Positions 47,961-60,404 of a stretch of 64,000 bases of DNA are shown here, piece by piece. Made by a program: the position numbers and the translations under genes. The stretch's first letter is position 1, and each line of letters opens with the position of its first letter. Below the pieces are notes generated by a model. That model was not told the DNA's origin and searched no databases. It was given only the letters and a program-made list of their open reading frames with translations. The stretch spans positions 2,893,501-2,957,500 of the forward strand of contig NC_134656.1 in the NCBI RefSeq assembly GCF_030463565.1. Direction: 5' to 3'. This DNA comes from Pelecanus crispus (lineage: Eukaryota; Chordata; Aves; Pelecaniformes; Pelecanidae).

Positions 47961-50900
47961 AAGCAAACTTTGTCTGTAATTCGTCACATCACTTCCACAT
48001 CAGTACGGCCAAGTGACCTGCAGGACTCGCTGCTGCTCAGGGTGGGTTCTGCAAAGACAAAACACTGAAGCAATCGGGCCAAGATCATCAATAAATTATA
48101 ATGACGTGAACTTCCTTTGTTCCTCTCGTGTCTCTGCTCGGCTTCATTTGATACTTTGAACCCTTCACGGTCTTCCCTGTATTTTGCCAAGGACCGTGTC
48201 TGCCACTACCAAAGTCCCAGGGGTGAAATCCTGGCTCCTGTGCGGTCACTGGATGCTTTGCCTCTGACTTAGATGGGGAGAGGATTTCAGTGCTGGGATT
48301 TCCCACTTCAGTTTTGCAGCACACCCCTATGTTTCTTTACATTTCTCATGTCTGTTCCTCGAGGCTTCACCAGGGCTTTTTATAAACAATGAATGGAAAC
48401 ACAAAACACCACCACCAACCCCCCCAGCAAAAAAAAAAACAAACAACAAATTGGGAATTTGAGTTGCAATGCTTCGTAGAGATTGTTTTATTATTAGGTG
48501 CAAGTAGCTGAGTGAGCATGTGGGGAAGTGTTTGCACGTTGCAGCCTAAATGTTTCCCTGGGAAAAAAAAAAAAAAGGGCAGAAAACAAACATATTCATG
48601 GTTGCACTGTACACTCCCGAAGAAAAAGTTTGTGATCCAGTCGGAGAGCAGAACAACGCGTGAATTGAAGGCGCCGCTACACAATGCGAATACCAACCAG
48701 ATCTTCAGCCCCCCGCGGGCTGAGCGCTCGTGGCGCAGAGGGAGGAGGAGAGCCGTGTGCGGCTGCCTGAAGAAAATCAGGGCTGACTCCCCAGCGGTTT
48801 GCTAATCAAGGGAGGAGGGCAGGCTGTAGTTTGAATAAATAATTTGCCCTGTTCCAATTTTACGTTATTGTTTCCTTGAAACGTCCACCTTAGGCTCTTG
48901 CTTTGCCGGTCGGTGCTGCAGGGAGGCTGCGAGAAGGTTCTGGCTCTCCCTCCCCCTGATCCCGGTGCGCGTCGCTGACCCCAATCCTTCCCCTCTTCCC
49001 GCCCCACCCCTGCCTTCAGCAGAAGTTCGGGTGAGCATTGGCGCGGGTCAGGGCCGCCCTGCAGATGAGCTTATCCTCGGCCGTGGCGCAGAGGAGGACC
49101 GTCAGCAAGGCGATGGGTGTTGGTAGCCCAGAGTTTGCGCATCCCAAGGGTGTCGTCGCCTGCCAGTTCTCGCTGTGCCCGAGCACCTCTGCCATCGGGG
49201 GCTGCCGTTACCTACAGCAGCTTCCCAGCCCTTGCTCATCCCTCCCCGCCTTTGGGCAGCCGTGTATTAAGAAACACGAGCAAAACTTTCATGAGGTATA
49301 GGCCTCCCCAGGAAAAAATCAGGACTGTGTAAGAGAGCCTCTGCAGAGGGTTAAGAAGCGTCCCTTGTAGAAATTGGGGTTGAAAAGGGCTTGTCAAGGG
49401 CAGGGTTCCTCAGCCCGCGTGCTATGACAGAGACTGTCGCACCCAGCGGGACTGGGGACTGGGCGGGTCATGGTGAGAAACCACAAACGAGGGCTGCACC
49501 TCGGGCAGGGAGATATTAAACAAATTATTGATTTGCTGCTTTCCTCCCTGCCAGCGTGAGATTGCACCCAAACAGTGTATTTTCTGGAGCAGTCAGTGGT
49601 TGCGCACTGAAGGCGCTATGTGAATTTATTTCTACCGAGCATGGAAAAATTCCCTCCCTCACTGTGCCCTGTCCCAATAAATCAAACAACCGTAGTTTCT
49701 TTACATTCTGTCTGTGGATTGAGAGCTCAGATGCCAAGCAAAGCCTGGAGACAATTTTACAGATACATTATAAATCCCCCCAGAATAAGAGCTTCTAATG
49801 GAAAAAGTGACTAATACTTCAAATGAGCACAGAACAAGGCACCCTGGGACGGCACTGCGTGTTGAGACTAACCAAAAGTAACTATATACCCTTATTTATT
49901 TATTTTCCTCATGCTCTCTTTCTGCCTCGCTCCCTTCTCAGCGATGCCTTTTTAATCTCTTACAGAAGGGGGTGACCAGTTTTGGAAACTATTTGAAACC
50001 AGCACAGATCCGTCTCTAACTACTCCCTTGCAACTAAAGCGGCCGCGTCGGTTTGATCCAGGCGTAAAGCGATGAAGAGCACGCGGGGGGTGAGGGCAGA
50101 AAGGGGAGTGTGGCAGACAGGCGGGTGGGATTGCACGGCAAGGCAAGGCAAAAAAAAAAAAAAGCCTGAGTTAAAATAGGTGGACTCGGTCGGGTCGGCA
50201 CACATGGGCTGCGAGAGGGAGGGTGGTAGAGCGTCTTCCCAGCCAAGGGAAGGAGCAAGCAGGGCGGCGGCACCTGCACTTTGGGGGTGGCGGAGATGCC
50301 TTCCTTGGCTTTCTCCTCTCCATCCCAGGGACACGCCGAGCTGGAGGCAGGGTGGGGAGACCCACTTCTCTGCGGCTGCCTCCGGAGCTGGGCCAGTTTG
50401 CCGCATCTGCGGCGGGAGGTCTGAGCTCGCGCAGCTGTGGCACGGCTGAGCACAAAGCGTTCAAGGCAAGAGCAGGTGCGAGGGGAGGCGCGGGCGTCCC
50501 TTTGCTCATCACGCCGCTCAGGACCACTCCGAAATTACCTTGGGCTCTCCCCAGCTGTTTATCTCCTCCACGTTTTGTGCTTTAATTATAATCCCTCTAG
50601 GGAAGGGACTGTCTTTTGCATATACGCACAGCACCTAGCCCCGTGATGCCTTGAACCTTTCCTGAAGTCCTTGAACAATACTCCAGGCTAAATAATAACG
50701 TAAGTCTAAAGACTACATTTGACAGATGCTGTCTTCTCCGTGTCTGTTCCAGACAAAGGAAAATTAAAGCTGTGCCAATAATAGAGCTCGTCAGCATTTT
50801 CCACTGAAGCTGACTTTCAGTAGAAACCTGGGGATTTGACTAAATGAATATTTTCATGAGAAGTATCTGCTTTCCATAGACAATTCTGAGTTTTTCTCCC

Positions 50901-52700
50901 AAGTTTTGGCCAGAATATTTTGGCGAAAGATCAAAAATGTGCTGGCAAATGTTTGCTGTGCTGGCAAACATTTTTAATTTTGGAGTTGTGGAGCTTTTCT
51001 TACAAAAAGTTGAATTTTTGCATGAGCAGATTTTTTTTTTTTTTTTTCCTGAGCAGCTGGAGTCAGTACCACTGTAGCACAGTGGTCGAAGCCCGAAAGC
51101 TTCTGGGCAGCACAAGGGAAGAGGGGCTTGGGGCACGTGTTTCAGATGTGCCCCACTGCAGATTGCACCTTGCCTGGCAGCCCACATCCACGTTTCCCAC
51201 AGCGGTGGCAGAGGTTGCAAACGCCTCACAGGAACCACGTTTCTTTGTGCCCTCTAAGCAAACCCATCCAGCCCTTTCAGATCAGGAATTAAATTTGGCA
51301 AAGGCCAAGCCAAAGCAGCTGAGGGCAGGGTGGTATTGAAGTCAACTCTTCTTCTTGGAGAACCAGGGCTTTTTTTTGGCTGACACAGTACGTTTGCCTG
51401 ACCGCTCTCCGATTTCTCCCGGCCACTCCCTGCTCCTTTGCCTTCCCCTTTTTCCTCTCTCTGAGCACCAGGGCTGTGCAAGAAGAGAAGGAGGCAGTTT
51501 TCCCCCGATGGGGAACCTCTCCCCCCGGCCGGTGTGGGGTTAAGGGAGCGCTGCGCCTGCCAGCCCCGAGCTGACGTTGCTCCATTGTGTGCTAATAATG
51601 TACGGAAACTCGGATCCTTTTGGCTGGGCTGCAAAATGGAGCTCTTCCAAGAATCTGCTCCAGGGGCCCTCAAGTAGGAACTCTTGGAGAATAAACTGGG
51701 TAACAAAGGCCAGATTGTGATCGCTTTTCCTCCAGGAAAACCCTGGAATAGCCCATAGCTTTTCGAGCACTTAAGAAAATGCATATGATCTAGCGAGCAG
51801 TAAGTGCCCCAGCTGTAGCATTCCCTTTTCCCATTAACAAAACATTGGGTTTGAGGTCAGGAGAACTAAACCTTTCTTTCTTATTAAAAAAACCCCTAGA
51901 GATAATTTGTGATTTAATGTCCTTATGCTTGTGGGATTCCCATTGTCCCCTCTCCTCCTGGGCTGCAGTAGGTGTGAGGAGCACGCCTGACCACATAGGT
52001 TGTGGCTCTGTGTTTAAGTTTGGTAGAAAGAGAGTTTTCAACAAAGTGGAAACTTCTGTCTCAAAAGTAACGCATTCTTCTCTCATTCCCCATCTCCAGA
52101 ACACGAGGAGGGAAAAAAAAGGACATTTCTGGGCAAAAAAAATGAAAATACTCTGGCATTTAGCAATGTTTGCTAAAAATGATGGGGAGGGTTAATTGTG
52201 CCAAACCCCAAATATTTTGGACTTTTCAGAAGTGTTTTCAAGCTTCTGTAAAAAAGTTGAACAGTCTCACTAAAAAGAAGTTGGTTTGGTATTTTGTTTT
52301 CTTTTTTTTTCTTTGGAGTTGTACACTCTGGAAGTTTTCATCTTCCCAATATTTCTGACGTCATCGTGTCTCCCCCAACTTGTGTTGGGGTTTAAGGGGA
52401 GAAGTCCTCAAAGAGAAAACACAGGCTTGGGCGTTCCTGCAGGGTGGCGGCTTGTTGAGTTGACTTGTTTTCTACTCATAGGCCAATGTGTTTTGCTTTT
52501 TTTTTTGTAGAAGGAAACTCAATGAATAAACACCCTGCAGAATTGCCAATCTGAGGTATTTTGTAATCATTCTGGAATCACATTATGTTTAATTACGTTA
52601 AAGTTCACAGGATTTCACCGTAAGAATAAATGACTTCTGCTGCTCTTGATTCTTGAGCTCTGATAAGGGTCAGAATCTTATTTCATCTTCTTCTTGCCAG

Positions 52701-52797
52701 GGATAATAGTAGGGATTACAAAAGCAAGGATTAATAGTAGTAAATGTAGGGAATCACTAGTAAAGTAATAATAGGAAAGTGGGTATTAATAGTAGAG
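52701..52797. repeat. Degenerate repeat around GGGATTAATAGTAG
   Basis: GGGATAATAGTA, GGGATTAC, AGGATTAATAGTAG, GGGAATCACTAGTA and GGGTATTAATAGTAG follow one another at irregular spacing. It looks like an old tandem repeat. No function is evident. Confidence 0.5.
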
Positions 52798-55419
52798 GTG
52801 AGAAAAACTGAAATGATTGAAATATGTGGCAGAAATCTTTGAGATGGGGTTTCAACAAAGGTGCTGCTTCTCACCAGCGTATCGGATTTGTGTTTCATGT
52901 TGAACTCGGAAAAGTCAATGGTGATGTTGCTTGGGCTTCTCCCTGGGTTAGCTGAGTCCTGGGCTCGATCAGAAAGTCCTGGTGAAGTGAAACCCAGAAG
53001 TTTTATTTTGCTTTATGTTCCGAGGTTTCACAGGCTAGAGAGGAGAGAGCAGCAGTCCTCTGCTGGGGCAAGACCGAGAGATCCTCCCTTGACTTCGCTG
53101 TAGCTCATTACCTTCAACTGTCTTTTCCAAGGGATGCTTTTTGGTCTCATTTCCACAAGGACTTAATTGCCATTTTCCTGGTGTCTGTGGCTTGTTCTCA
53201 GCACAGCTGCTTCTGTGTCAGGATGTGAGACACAAATATGTTGTTTATCAGGGAAGCTCACGTCCCAGATTTTCTCTCAAAGGTGAGGATTCATGGAAAT
53301 TAGGAGAGCAGCTTCTCTGATCCCCCTTCCCCCTTCATCGCGGATGTTGTTTGGGTGAATCTAGGTTTAGTAATTGAGGTGTCAGATTCCCTGACACCTT
53401 TCGGCTGAAAGGATGATGGTGTGGAAGCGGTGACCTCCGCTGCCATCTGCCACGGCTTAATGAAAATATACTGTGGGAATCAAGGCAACAGCTTGTCTTC
53501 ATCACCTGCTTGGAGAAGGCAGACGTCAGGAGCTGCTGTGCCAGCTTCCTCTGCCACCTTCCAGTGACTGCCCAGCCCTGCGGGCAGCTTCCCACCTGCT
53601 CTCCGGGCTCTCTCAGGCCAGCAAAATATCTGCTTTCTCCCCTCTTTTTTTTTTTCTCCACTTTTTTCATCCAATGCTCAAAACTCTGGAAAACCGGGAC
53701 CATCATCATATTTTTTCTGCACCAACGGAGCAAGCACACAGATGCCCACCCAGGTCCTGGTGTGGGAGCACAAGTTGCCGCCCCGCTACGGCAGCAGGCA
53801 GTCCTGCTGCAGGGCGATGGAGCGGGAGGGCTGAGTGTGTGTGTGGGGATCCAGCCTTCATGCCCTTTCGGCACTTTGGGGCAGCCCCTCGCCATGCAGA
53901 CTTGCTTCCCATTGCACTGTCCTCAGAGGAGACAAGAAAGCAGCTGAGGATCCCCCTGATGAGATCCTTGGAGATGGGATGCCTGGAGAGGGGTGGGCCA
54001 GGCTCCTCATCCTGGGTTGCTCCATCCCACACCCCACATTGATGCCCATGAGCTCCGTCTCCCAGCTCTAGGAGGGCACTGCTCTGCAACAGGATCTCTT
54101 TTCTCAGCACGGTTCTCCAAGTCTCTTTCCCCGTCGTTGTGCCATCCCCGAATGACCTGGGACATCACTGACCTAAGGGAGGTAGGTCTGAATGATACAG
54201 GACAGACTCTCTCCTTCGTTACTGAGCACTTGGGCAACCAGTCACCTGGTTGAAGGTACAAAAGAACAAGAATTGAATATTACTAAGGATAGCTGGGTTA
54301 CACTTCTCCTCAAGGGCCAAGTACACTTAATAAAAAATGAATGCTGGTGCTCAGATGAACACACAGTTACAGCAAATATACCAAGTCTGGGAAGAAGCCT
54401 CCTGTGACCCTTCTCTGGGGAACAGGGACCTGTCGTGTGTCTCTGGTGATTCTTGACAACAGCCATGGACCCATTAAAGCATCTGGTGCTGAGTTATATT
54501 TCCCAAGTGCTGTTCTCTGGAGATAGTTCATCTGCAAGCACCGTTTCATCTGAACAGGGAAGGTGAGATAGAGGACACTACAGAAGCGGATGGAGCATTT
54601 TATTACCCACACAGAACTTATAAAATATTGAGTGTAACCTTGCATGGAGTGCTCTGTATGTGTGTTCATCCATCACAGATAAACAGCCTCACCACAATTA
54701 ACAGTTTGTCACTGTCTATCTTCAGCTCCACCTGAAAATTACCTCTGTAGTAACCAGAGCTCAGTCACAGTACTAGGACGGTTAACCTACCTGGAGACCA
54801 GGAGGAATCTAAATCCTGACTGGATTTGTTTGTATTTAGGAGGTTTGGACATTGTTTCTACAGTACTACAGTGAGAGCATTGCCCTGCACATTAGAAATG
54901 GCTTCTTTGTGTTGGGAGTATATTGGGTTGTACTCTAAGGTCCACAAGCCAACTTTTCCCCTACAGGAAGCTCAGCAGATAGATGGTGTTTTTGTGGAGG
55001 GCATGTGACAGGGTCTTTCCTTAATATTACTGCTGTGGTCCAGATACTCAGGAGTGCCTAACTGCGTGCTGTGAGGCTTGGGAGCATCCTTTCCTCCTTT
55101 CAGAGATGCTGGACCCTTGATACTCTACTAAGAGGGAAGCAGTCCCACTTCAGTGGAGGCACCACGTCCAAATGCTCCAAGAACCAGGATGTAGTCGTGA
55201 GCACTTAAAAAAGCTTTTCTGCCCTCCTGAGAAGGAATTATTGAGTGAAGCTGACTGGAGAAAAACTCCTCCTGAACCAAAGACACTCCCTCAGCCGGAC
55301 AAGACAGAGCTAGCCTGCTCTGACTGGCTTTGACCTTCATTTAGAGGCCTTGAAAGCAGCAGAGACCACATGTGTGTGTTTACCAGCTAACAGGTCCACA
55401 GAGACAAGGTCTAGGTCCA

Positions 55420-55510
55420 CAGAATCATAGAATCATTTAGGTTGGAAAAGACCTTTAAGATCATCCAGTCCAACCATTAACCTAACATTACCAAGTCCAC
55501 CACTAAACCA
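55420..55510 (-). mobile_element. CR1 LINE 3' fragment, short
   Basis: It starts with AGAATCATAGAATCATTTAG, the complement of the CR1 3' terminal repeat, followed by the GGTTGGAAAAGACC and ATCATCCAGTCCAACC blocks. Only about 90 bp remain. It closely matches the first 90 bp of the CR1 at 60405, so the two belong to the same or sister subfamilies. Confidence 0.9.
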
Positions 55511-56776
55511 ATTAATTTGTGGAGGATGACCAAGACCTGAGTCCTCAGACTTGGGTGGACTATTGCACTTCCCCAGAACCCAAAATACCTTTGAGGTCCT
55601 GGGCCAAACGCCTCCTGTTCAACTGCAGCACAGAAGAGCTTCTCCTGCAGCTCTTCCCTGGAGGATGGCGAAGAGAACACCCAAATCTCCGGCCAGATTT
55701 GAAGACTCTGTGCATTTAGATAGCTTGCATGAATATCTGAGCTACTGGCTACTTAGCCAAATCAAACCCAGTTCCTAATTTCCCGTGGCTACTGGTAATC
55801 CGTTAGCAACAGATTTCCATGTGTGAGATGAGAGCGGGCTCTGACAGGTGGCTGGCATCCCTAGCTCCGGCCGACAACACACTTTTTGTGACACCATTGT
55901 GGGAAAGGCGATACACCTGCTTATATTGTATATGTACAGAATTAAGGGAGAAATCTGATTATCCTAATTACTCAGAAATGCTAAATATGTGCAGAATACA
56001 GTTTGGCTAATTAGCCTGGGCGATTGCTGGCTGTTCGGCAGGGAGGAGAGCGAGTGTTGGGAGAAGCGTAACGGGAGTTCGCAGTCTGTTATGTGCCCTT
56101 TGCTTCCCGAGCATGTGGAGAAAAGTGAGCATGGGGGTTTGGAGATGTGACTGCTGGCCTTAAAACAAATTACAAAGCTGGGGAAGGGCAATTCTGTTTC
56201 AAATGTCTGCCACTTTTTAGGACTCCGGGTCTTCAAGTTTCCCATCTCATTACTCTGAGAGGAGACATTCAAGGGAAGGATGGGGCTGCCTTGCTGCGCA
56301 AACAGCTGGCGAGAGCCCCGGCGCTGACACCTCCGCAGAGGTATCTGTTCTGCGCGCTCTTTATCCTGCCTTCCTGCTGACACCCGCGGATTCTCAGATG
56401 CTCTCAGAAGCCAGAGGAGACCCTGATGGTTGTCGGTTCTGTGAATGGTGCTGCTTCATTTGCATTTAATGGGCTCATTTGCACCACAGAAACGAACGTT
56501 AGAAGAGGCCTTCTGGCCCAAAATCTGACCTGCTCTTCCCAGAGGAAGCCAGGCAGATGCTAGGCAGGGTGGGGGGTGGTTCATGCTGAGTACATCCCAA
56601 GATACTAACCCCCAGATGTCTAGATCCAGAGAACCAGGCTGGTTCCCCCAGCTCCATGCTGGACATACAGCACCAAGCAAACCACGACACCGTACGGGAG
56701 GGCTGCAGGATCCACACCGCTGTGAGGTCGGGACAGCTGGCATGCACACCTCGGCGTGTTCTTGGTCCTACAGTCT

Positions 56777-57340
56777 TGTCCTGGTTTCAGCTGGAATAGA
56801 GTTAATTTTCTTCCTAGTAGCAGGCACAGTGCTGTGTTTTGGATTTAGTAGGAGAAGAATGCTGATAACACGCTGCTGGTTTAGTGGTTGCTCAGTACTG
56901 CTTATGCCAGTCAAGGACTTTTCAGCTTCCCATGCTCTGCCAGGGGCACAAGAAACTGGGAGGGGGCACAGGCAGAATAGTTGATCCAAACTGACCCAAG
57001 GGCTATTCCATACCATACGGTGTCATGGGCAGTATAGAAACTGGGGGGGGTTGGCCGGGGAGCAGCAATCGCTGCTCGGGAACTGGCTGGGCATCGGTCA
57101 GCGGGTAGTGAGCAATTGCATTGGGCATCACTTGCTTTGGATATTATTATTACTATTATTATTCTATTGTTATTATTATCATTACTATTTTTTTATTTCA
57201 ATTATTAAACTGTTCTTATCTCACCCCAGGAGTGTTTCTCACTCTCACTCCTCCGATTCTCTCCCCCATCCCAGCGGGGCAGGGGCAGCGAGCGAGCGGC
57301 TGCGTGGTGCTGAGCTGCTGGCTGGGGCTAAACCACAACA
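56777..57340 (+). mobile_element. Solo endogenous retrovirus LTR with 5-bp target-site duplication
   Basis: The 564-bp element runs from TGTCCTGG to CCACAACA (TG...CA) and is flanked on both sides by AGTCT (56772-56776 and 57341-57345), an exact 5-bp target-site duplication. It is the same family as the LTR at 964-1525 in the opposite orientation. A degraded TATA-like AGTATAGAAACTGG (about 57032) and an ATTAAA at 57204-57209 give approximate U3/R positions. No internal coding sequence is present, so it arose by LTR-LTR recombination of a provirus or entered as such. It is in sense with NKAIN4. Confidence 0.95.
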
Positions 57341-60300
57341 AGTCTACACAAAGCTCTGCCATCAGACCAGAGCCCAAACCCAGATCTTCTGGATATAATC
57401 AGTGCCCAAAATGCATGTTCATCCATTGCTCCTTCCAGCCATGCTTCCTCACATCTTTAAATAACCCCGCATGGCTTTTATTCCTGACCTAGCCAGATAC
57501 TAATGCCTACCTCAAGCTTTTCCGAAGAGGTTAACCTTCCTGCTCTTAAGTCACTGGCCATACTCAGTGTGCTCAGGATCAGTCCTGCTGTCAGTTTAAA
57601 ACGACATTAGATGGGAAGTTAGCTATGAGAAGCTACAGAAGTGTTCAGGATTCCAGGGCTGCCACTGAAACAGCTTAAAACTGAGTTGTGTGACAGCCTG
57701 CAAGAATAGATAGGGTGATATAAAAACTCTGCCATGGCTTCAGACAATAAAGACTGTGTCTCCCTTCTGATGAATAATGGCTCTTTGTTTTATTCCTTAG
57801 ATGACAGGGCTGTTACAACTGCTGAGAACTGTTCCAGTGCTAAATATATGGCTGTGTAATAAAGGCTCTGCAATCTATGAACTGGGACTGAATGGATACT
57901 TGAGTGAATCATTTAAAGTACGATGAATTTCTGAAGCAGCTTATAGTGACAGGAGGTGGAGGGGCAGTAAACTCGCTTAGCCAAAGGGTGCCTTCCTTGC
58001 ATGAGACGTAGCCCAGGTTTTGCAGCTGCCAAGTTTTTCCCTCATGGTGGCTCCCATGGCCATGTAAAGTTCCTCACTCCCAGCTTTGGACACTAACCTG
58101 CAAACAAAGAGTGTTTCAGATGGAGCTCCAGTGTTTGGTGGTGAGACACCCTACAGATTTTCTAGCAGAAATTCTGGAAAACCAGTCCTGGCAGACTCAA
58201 TGGGAATGCAGCAGTAAACCTCTTGTTCAACGGTAACCCAGGGCTGAGCGCTCAGTGGGGTTTTGCCAGACCCCATCAGAAATAGCGATAGTCTGCAGCC
58301 TGCTATGATAAGGAGGACAACGCTGCTTCTTACCACCGCAGCGTTGTCACGCCAGCAGAAGAGGCGATGCACAGATATTGTTATCACTGTTCTGGAGTTC
58401 ACCTCAGAGTCTTGCCAGATTAAACTTCCTTGAAATTACTTAATGTAGCGGCAAGGATTTGAATTTCCATAATGTGGATTAGCACTTTTCTATTTTAGCT
58501 AATCCTTGCAGACAGACCTGCAAGCAAGAAGATCAAAAGACTTGAAAAAACTGCTTGGAAAGTTTGGAGTAGGGACAAGGCAAAGATGCCATCTTTCCAA
58601 GGATGAGGAATCGTCTTGCACCTCCAAGGGGAGGGATAACGGCAGCGGGGAGGCAGGGCCACGTGCGGCTGAAGCTTTGCTAACGCAGGCTAATAGAGGG
58701 CAAATCTTTGTCCCCTTTCGTGGCCGGAGGAGACACAAGAGTTCACGAGTGCCCCACGTCTGAGCTGCCCCATGGTTTGGTGTTCAGTCGCTGCAAGGTC
58801 ACCAAACTCTCGCACTGCAGAGACGCAACCACTGAAGATTTGCTGCAAACGAACTTTGTTCTCCAGAGCTGCCGAAGCGGCATCTATTGACCAGCCTCTA
58901 TTTTAAAAGAGGGGAGGAAGAGGGAAAAAGAGAAGGAAAAGAGAAATTCAGCTTTGCTGTTGAATAAACCATGAGCCATTGAGGGGCTGCGAGTCAGCAG
59001 GGGAGGGGTAGGGGCAGCGCAGAAATGAGGGAGACGCAAACGTCATGCGAAAAATGAAGCGCAGGAGGAGCCTGGCCATTGTGCGACACTCTTGGAAACT
59101 TAATTGGAGAGTCGGTTGGTGGGAGGCCAAAAGATGTGTGCAATAAAGGAGAGACACTCGACCGGACTGAAAATGCAAACAAATTGGGTAGCACAACAGA
59201 AGAGATAAATTATGCTCATAAAATAAACAATGGCTGAGTGACACTGGATAAACAGTTACATATAATAACGCCACTGTTTGTCTCAGCCATCCTAATTGGG
59301 AGGCTGGGCAGCATCCAATGAAAACCCCGCGTTGCACATTTTCCCTTTATAATGAGGAAGATTTTCCCTCCCCCCGAACGCCTCCCCCCAGTCCCATTTA
59401 GCAGCAAACTGAAAGGCCTGGTTTCATTCCACTTTCCCACAGCAAACTCATCGTGGCAGGAACTGCATTAAGGAGGACAAGTAGAAAATGATAATAAATT
59501 GAGGACTCGCTCTTATTTCACCTTGTGACAAATCTATCCAGTGGGTGACTCAGGGAGGGTGATAAGAGCATGGACTGGGCTGCCGCTTTCCTTTTGACGC
59601 TTGGTCATGTGGAAAATAACCCTATTCTAGCCCTCACTCAAAAGGGCTTTCCTTTAAAAGTAATGCTTCTTAAAAGGCACTGAATCCTTATTTACACTGT
59701 TGGAAAGCCAGCAGCTCGCCTCCATCAAAGTGAACATCATGGGTCTCATTTCATCATCTACTTGGACTGAAGAGCAAAAAACCAAAGGGGATGCCGCACA
59801 AAAGATGATATGGTCAATGCCATTAATACAAGTGAGAGAACTTGTTAAACCTTAGCTTTTTTTTTTTTTTTTAGCATGATACTGTATTGCTAATAAATCC
59901 CTGATGAGAATCTTTTGTTCCATTGAACTCCTCTCAAGTATAGCAAGAAAACAGCGGTGCAGGGAATGGTGAGCATGAGAAAGACACGGGCTTAGCGAAT
60001 TCCGCCATGGCCCACTCTCATGCTTTGAACCCAGCGCTCAGCACTGTTTGTAGCAGAGACACGCTCTAACCCTTGAATGACTGCCCGGAGCGGATTGCAC
60101 TTCCCAAGCTGCTTTGTCAACCCGTGAAAGAGAGAGGCTGAACTCCAGCCTCAAATGCATCTAACTTTTCATCCTTAGGTATTTACTGAGCAGTTCACAT
60201 GTGTCTCTGTTTTATTCCTTTATTGACCTAGAAAAAGAGAGCTGGATCTCAGCTTCCCAGCCTCTAATGCTCGCGGGGAGGTTAGAGCCAAGGAAGGAAC

Positions 60301-60404
60301 CCAGGAGGTGGTCGGCCTTCCTTGCCTCCGCGAGCGGCAGGGGCCACCCTGCCGGGGCCGTGCTGAGGGTACCAGTGATGCCTGAAAGTCATCTTGGGTC
60401 GCAC

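Noticed and set aside
53473-54110. Overlapping open frames of 130-190 codons on both strands
   Set aside because: Frames on both strands overlap, none has a family resemblance or coding-like conservation clue, and they contain homopolymer T runs.
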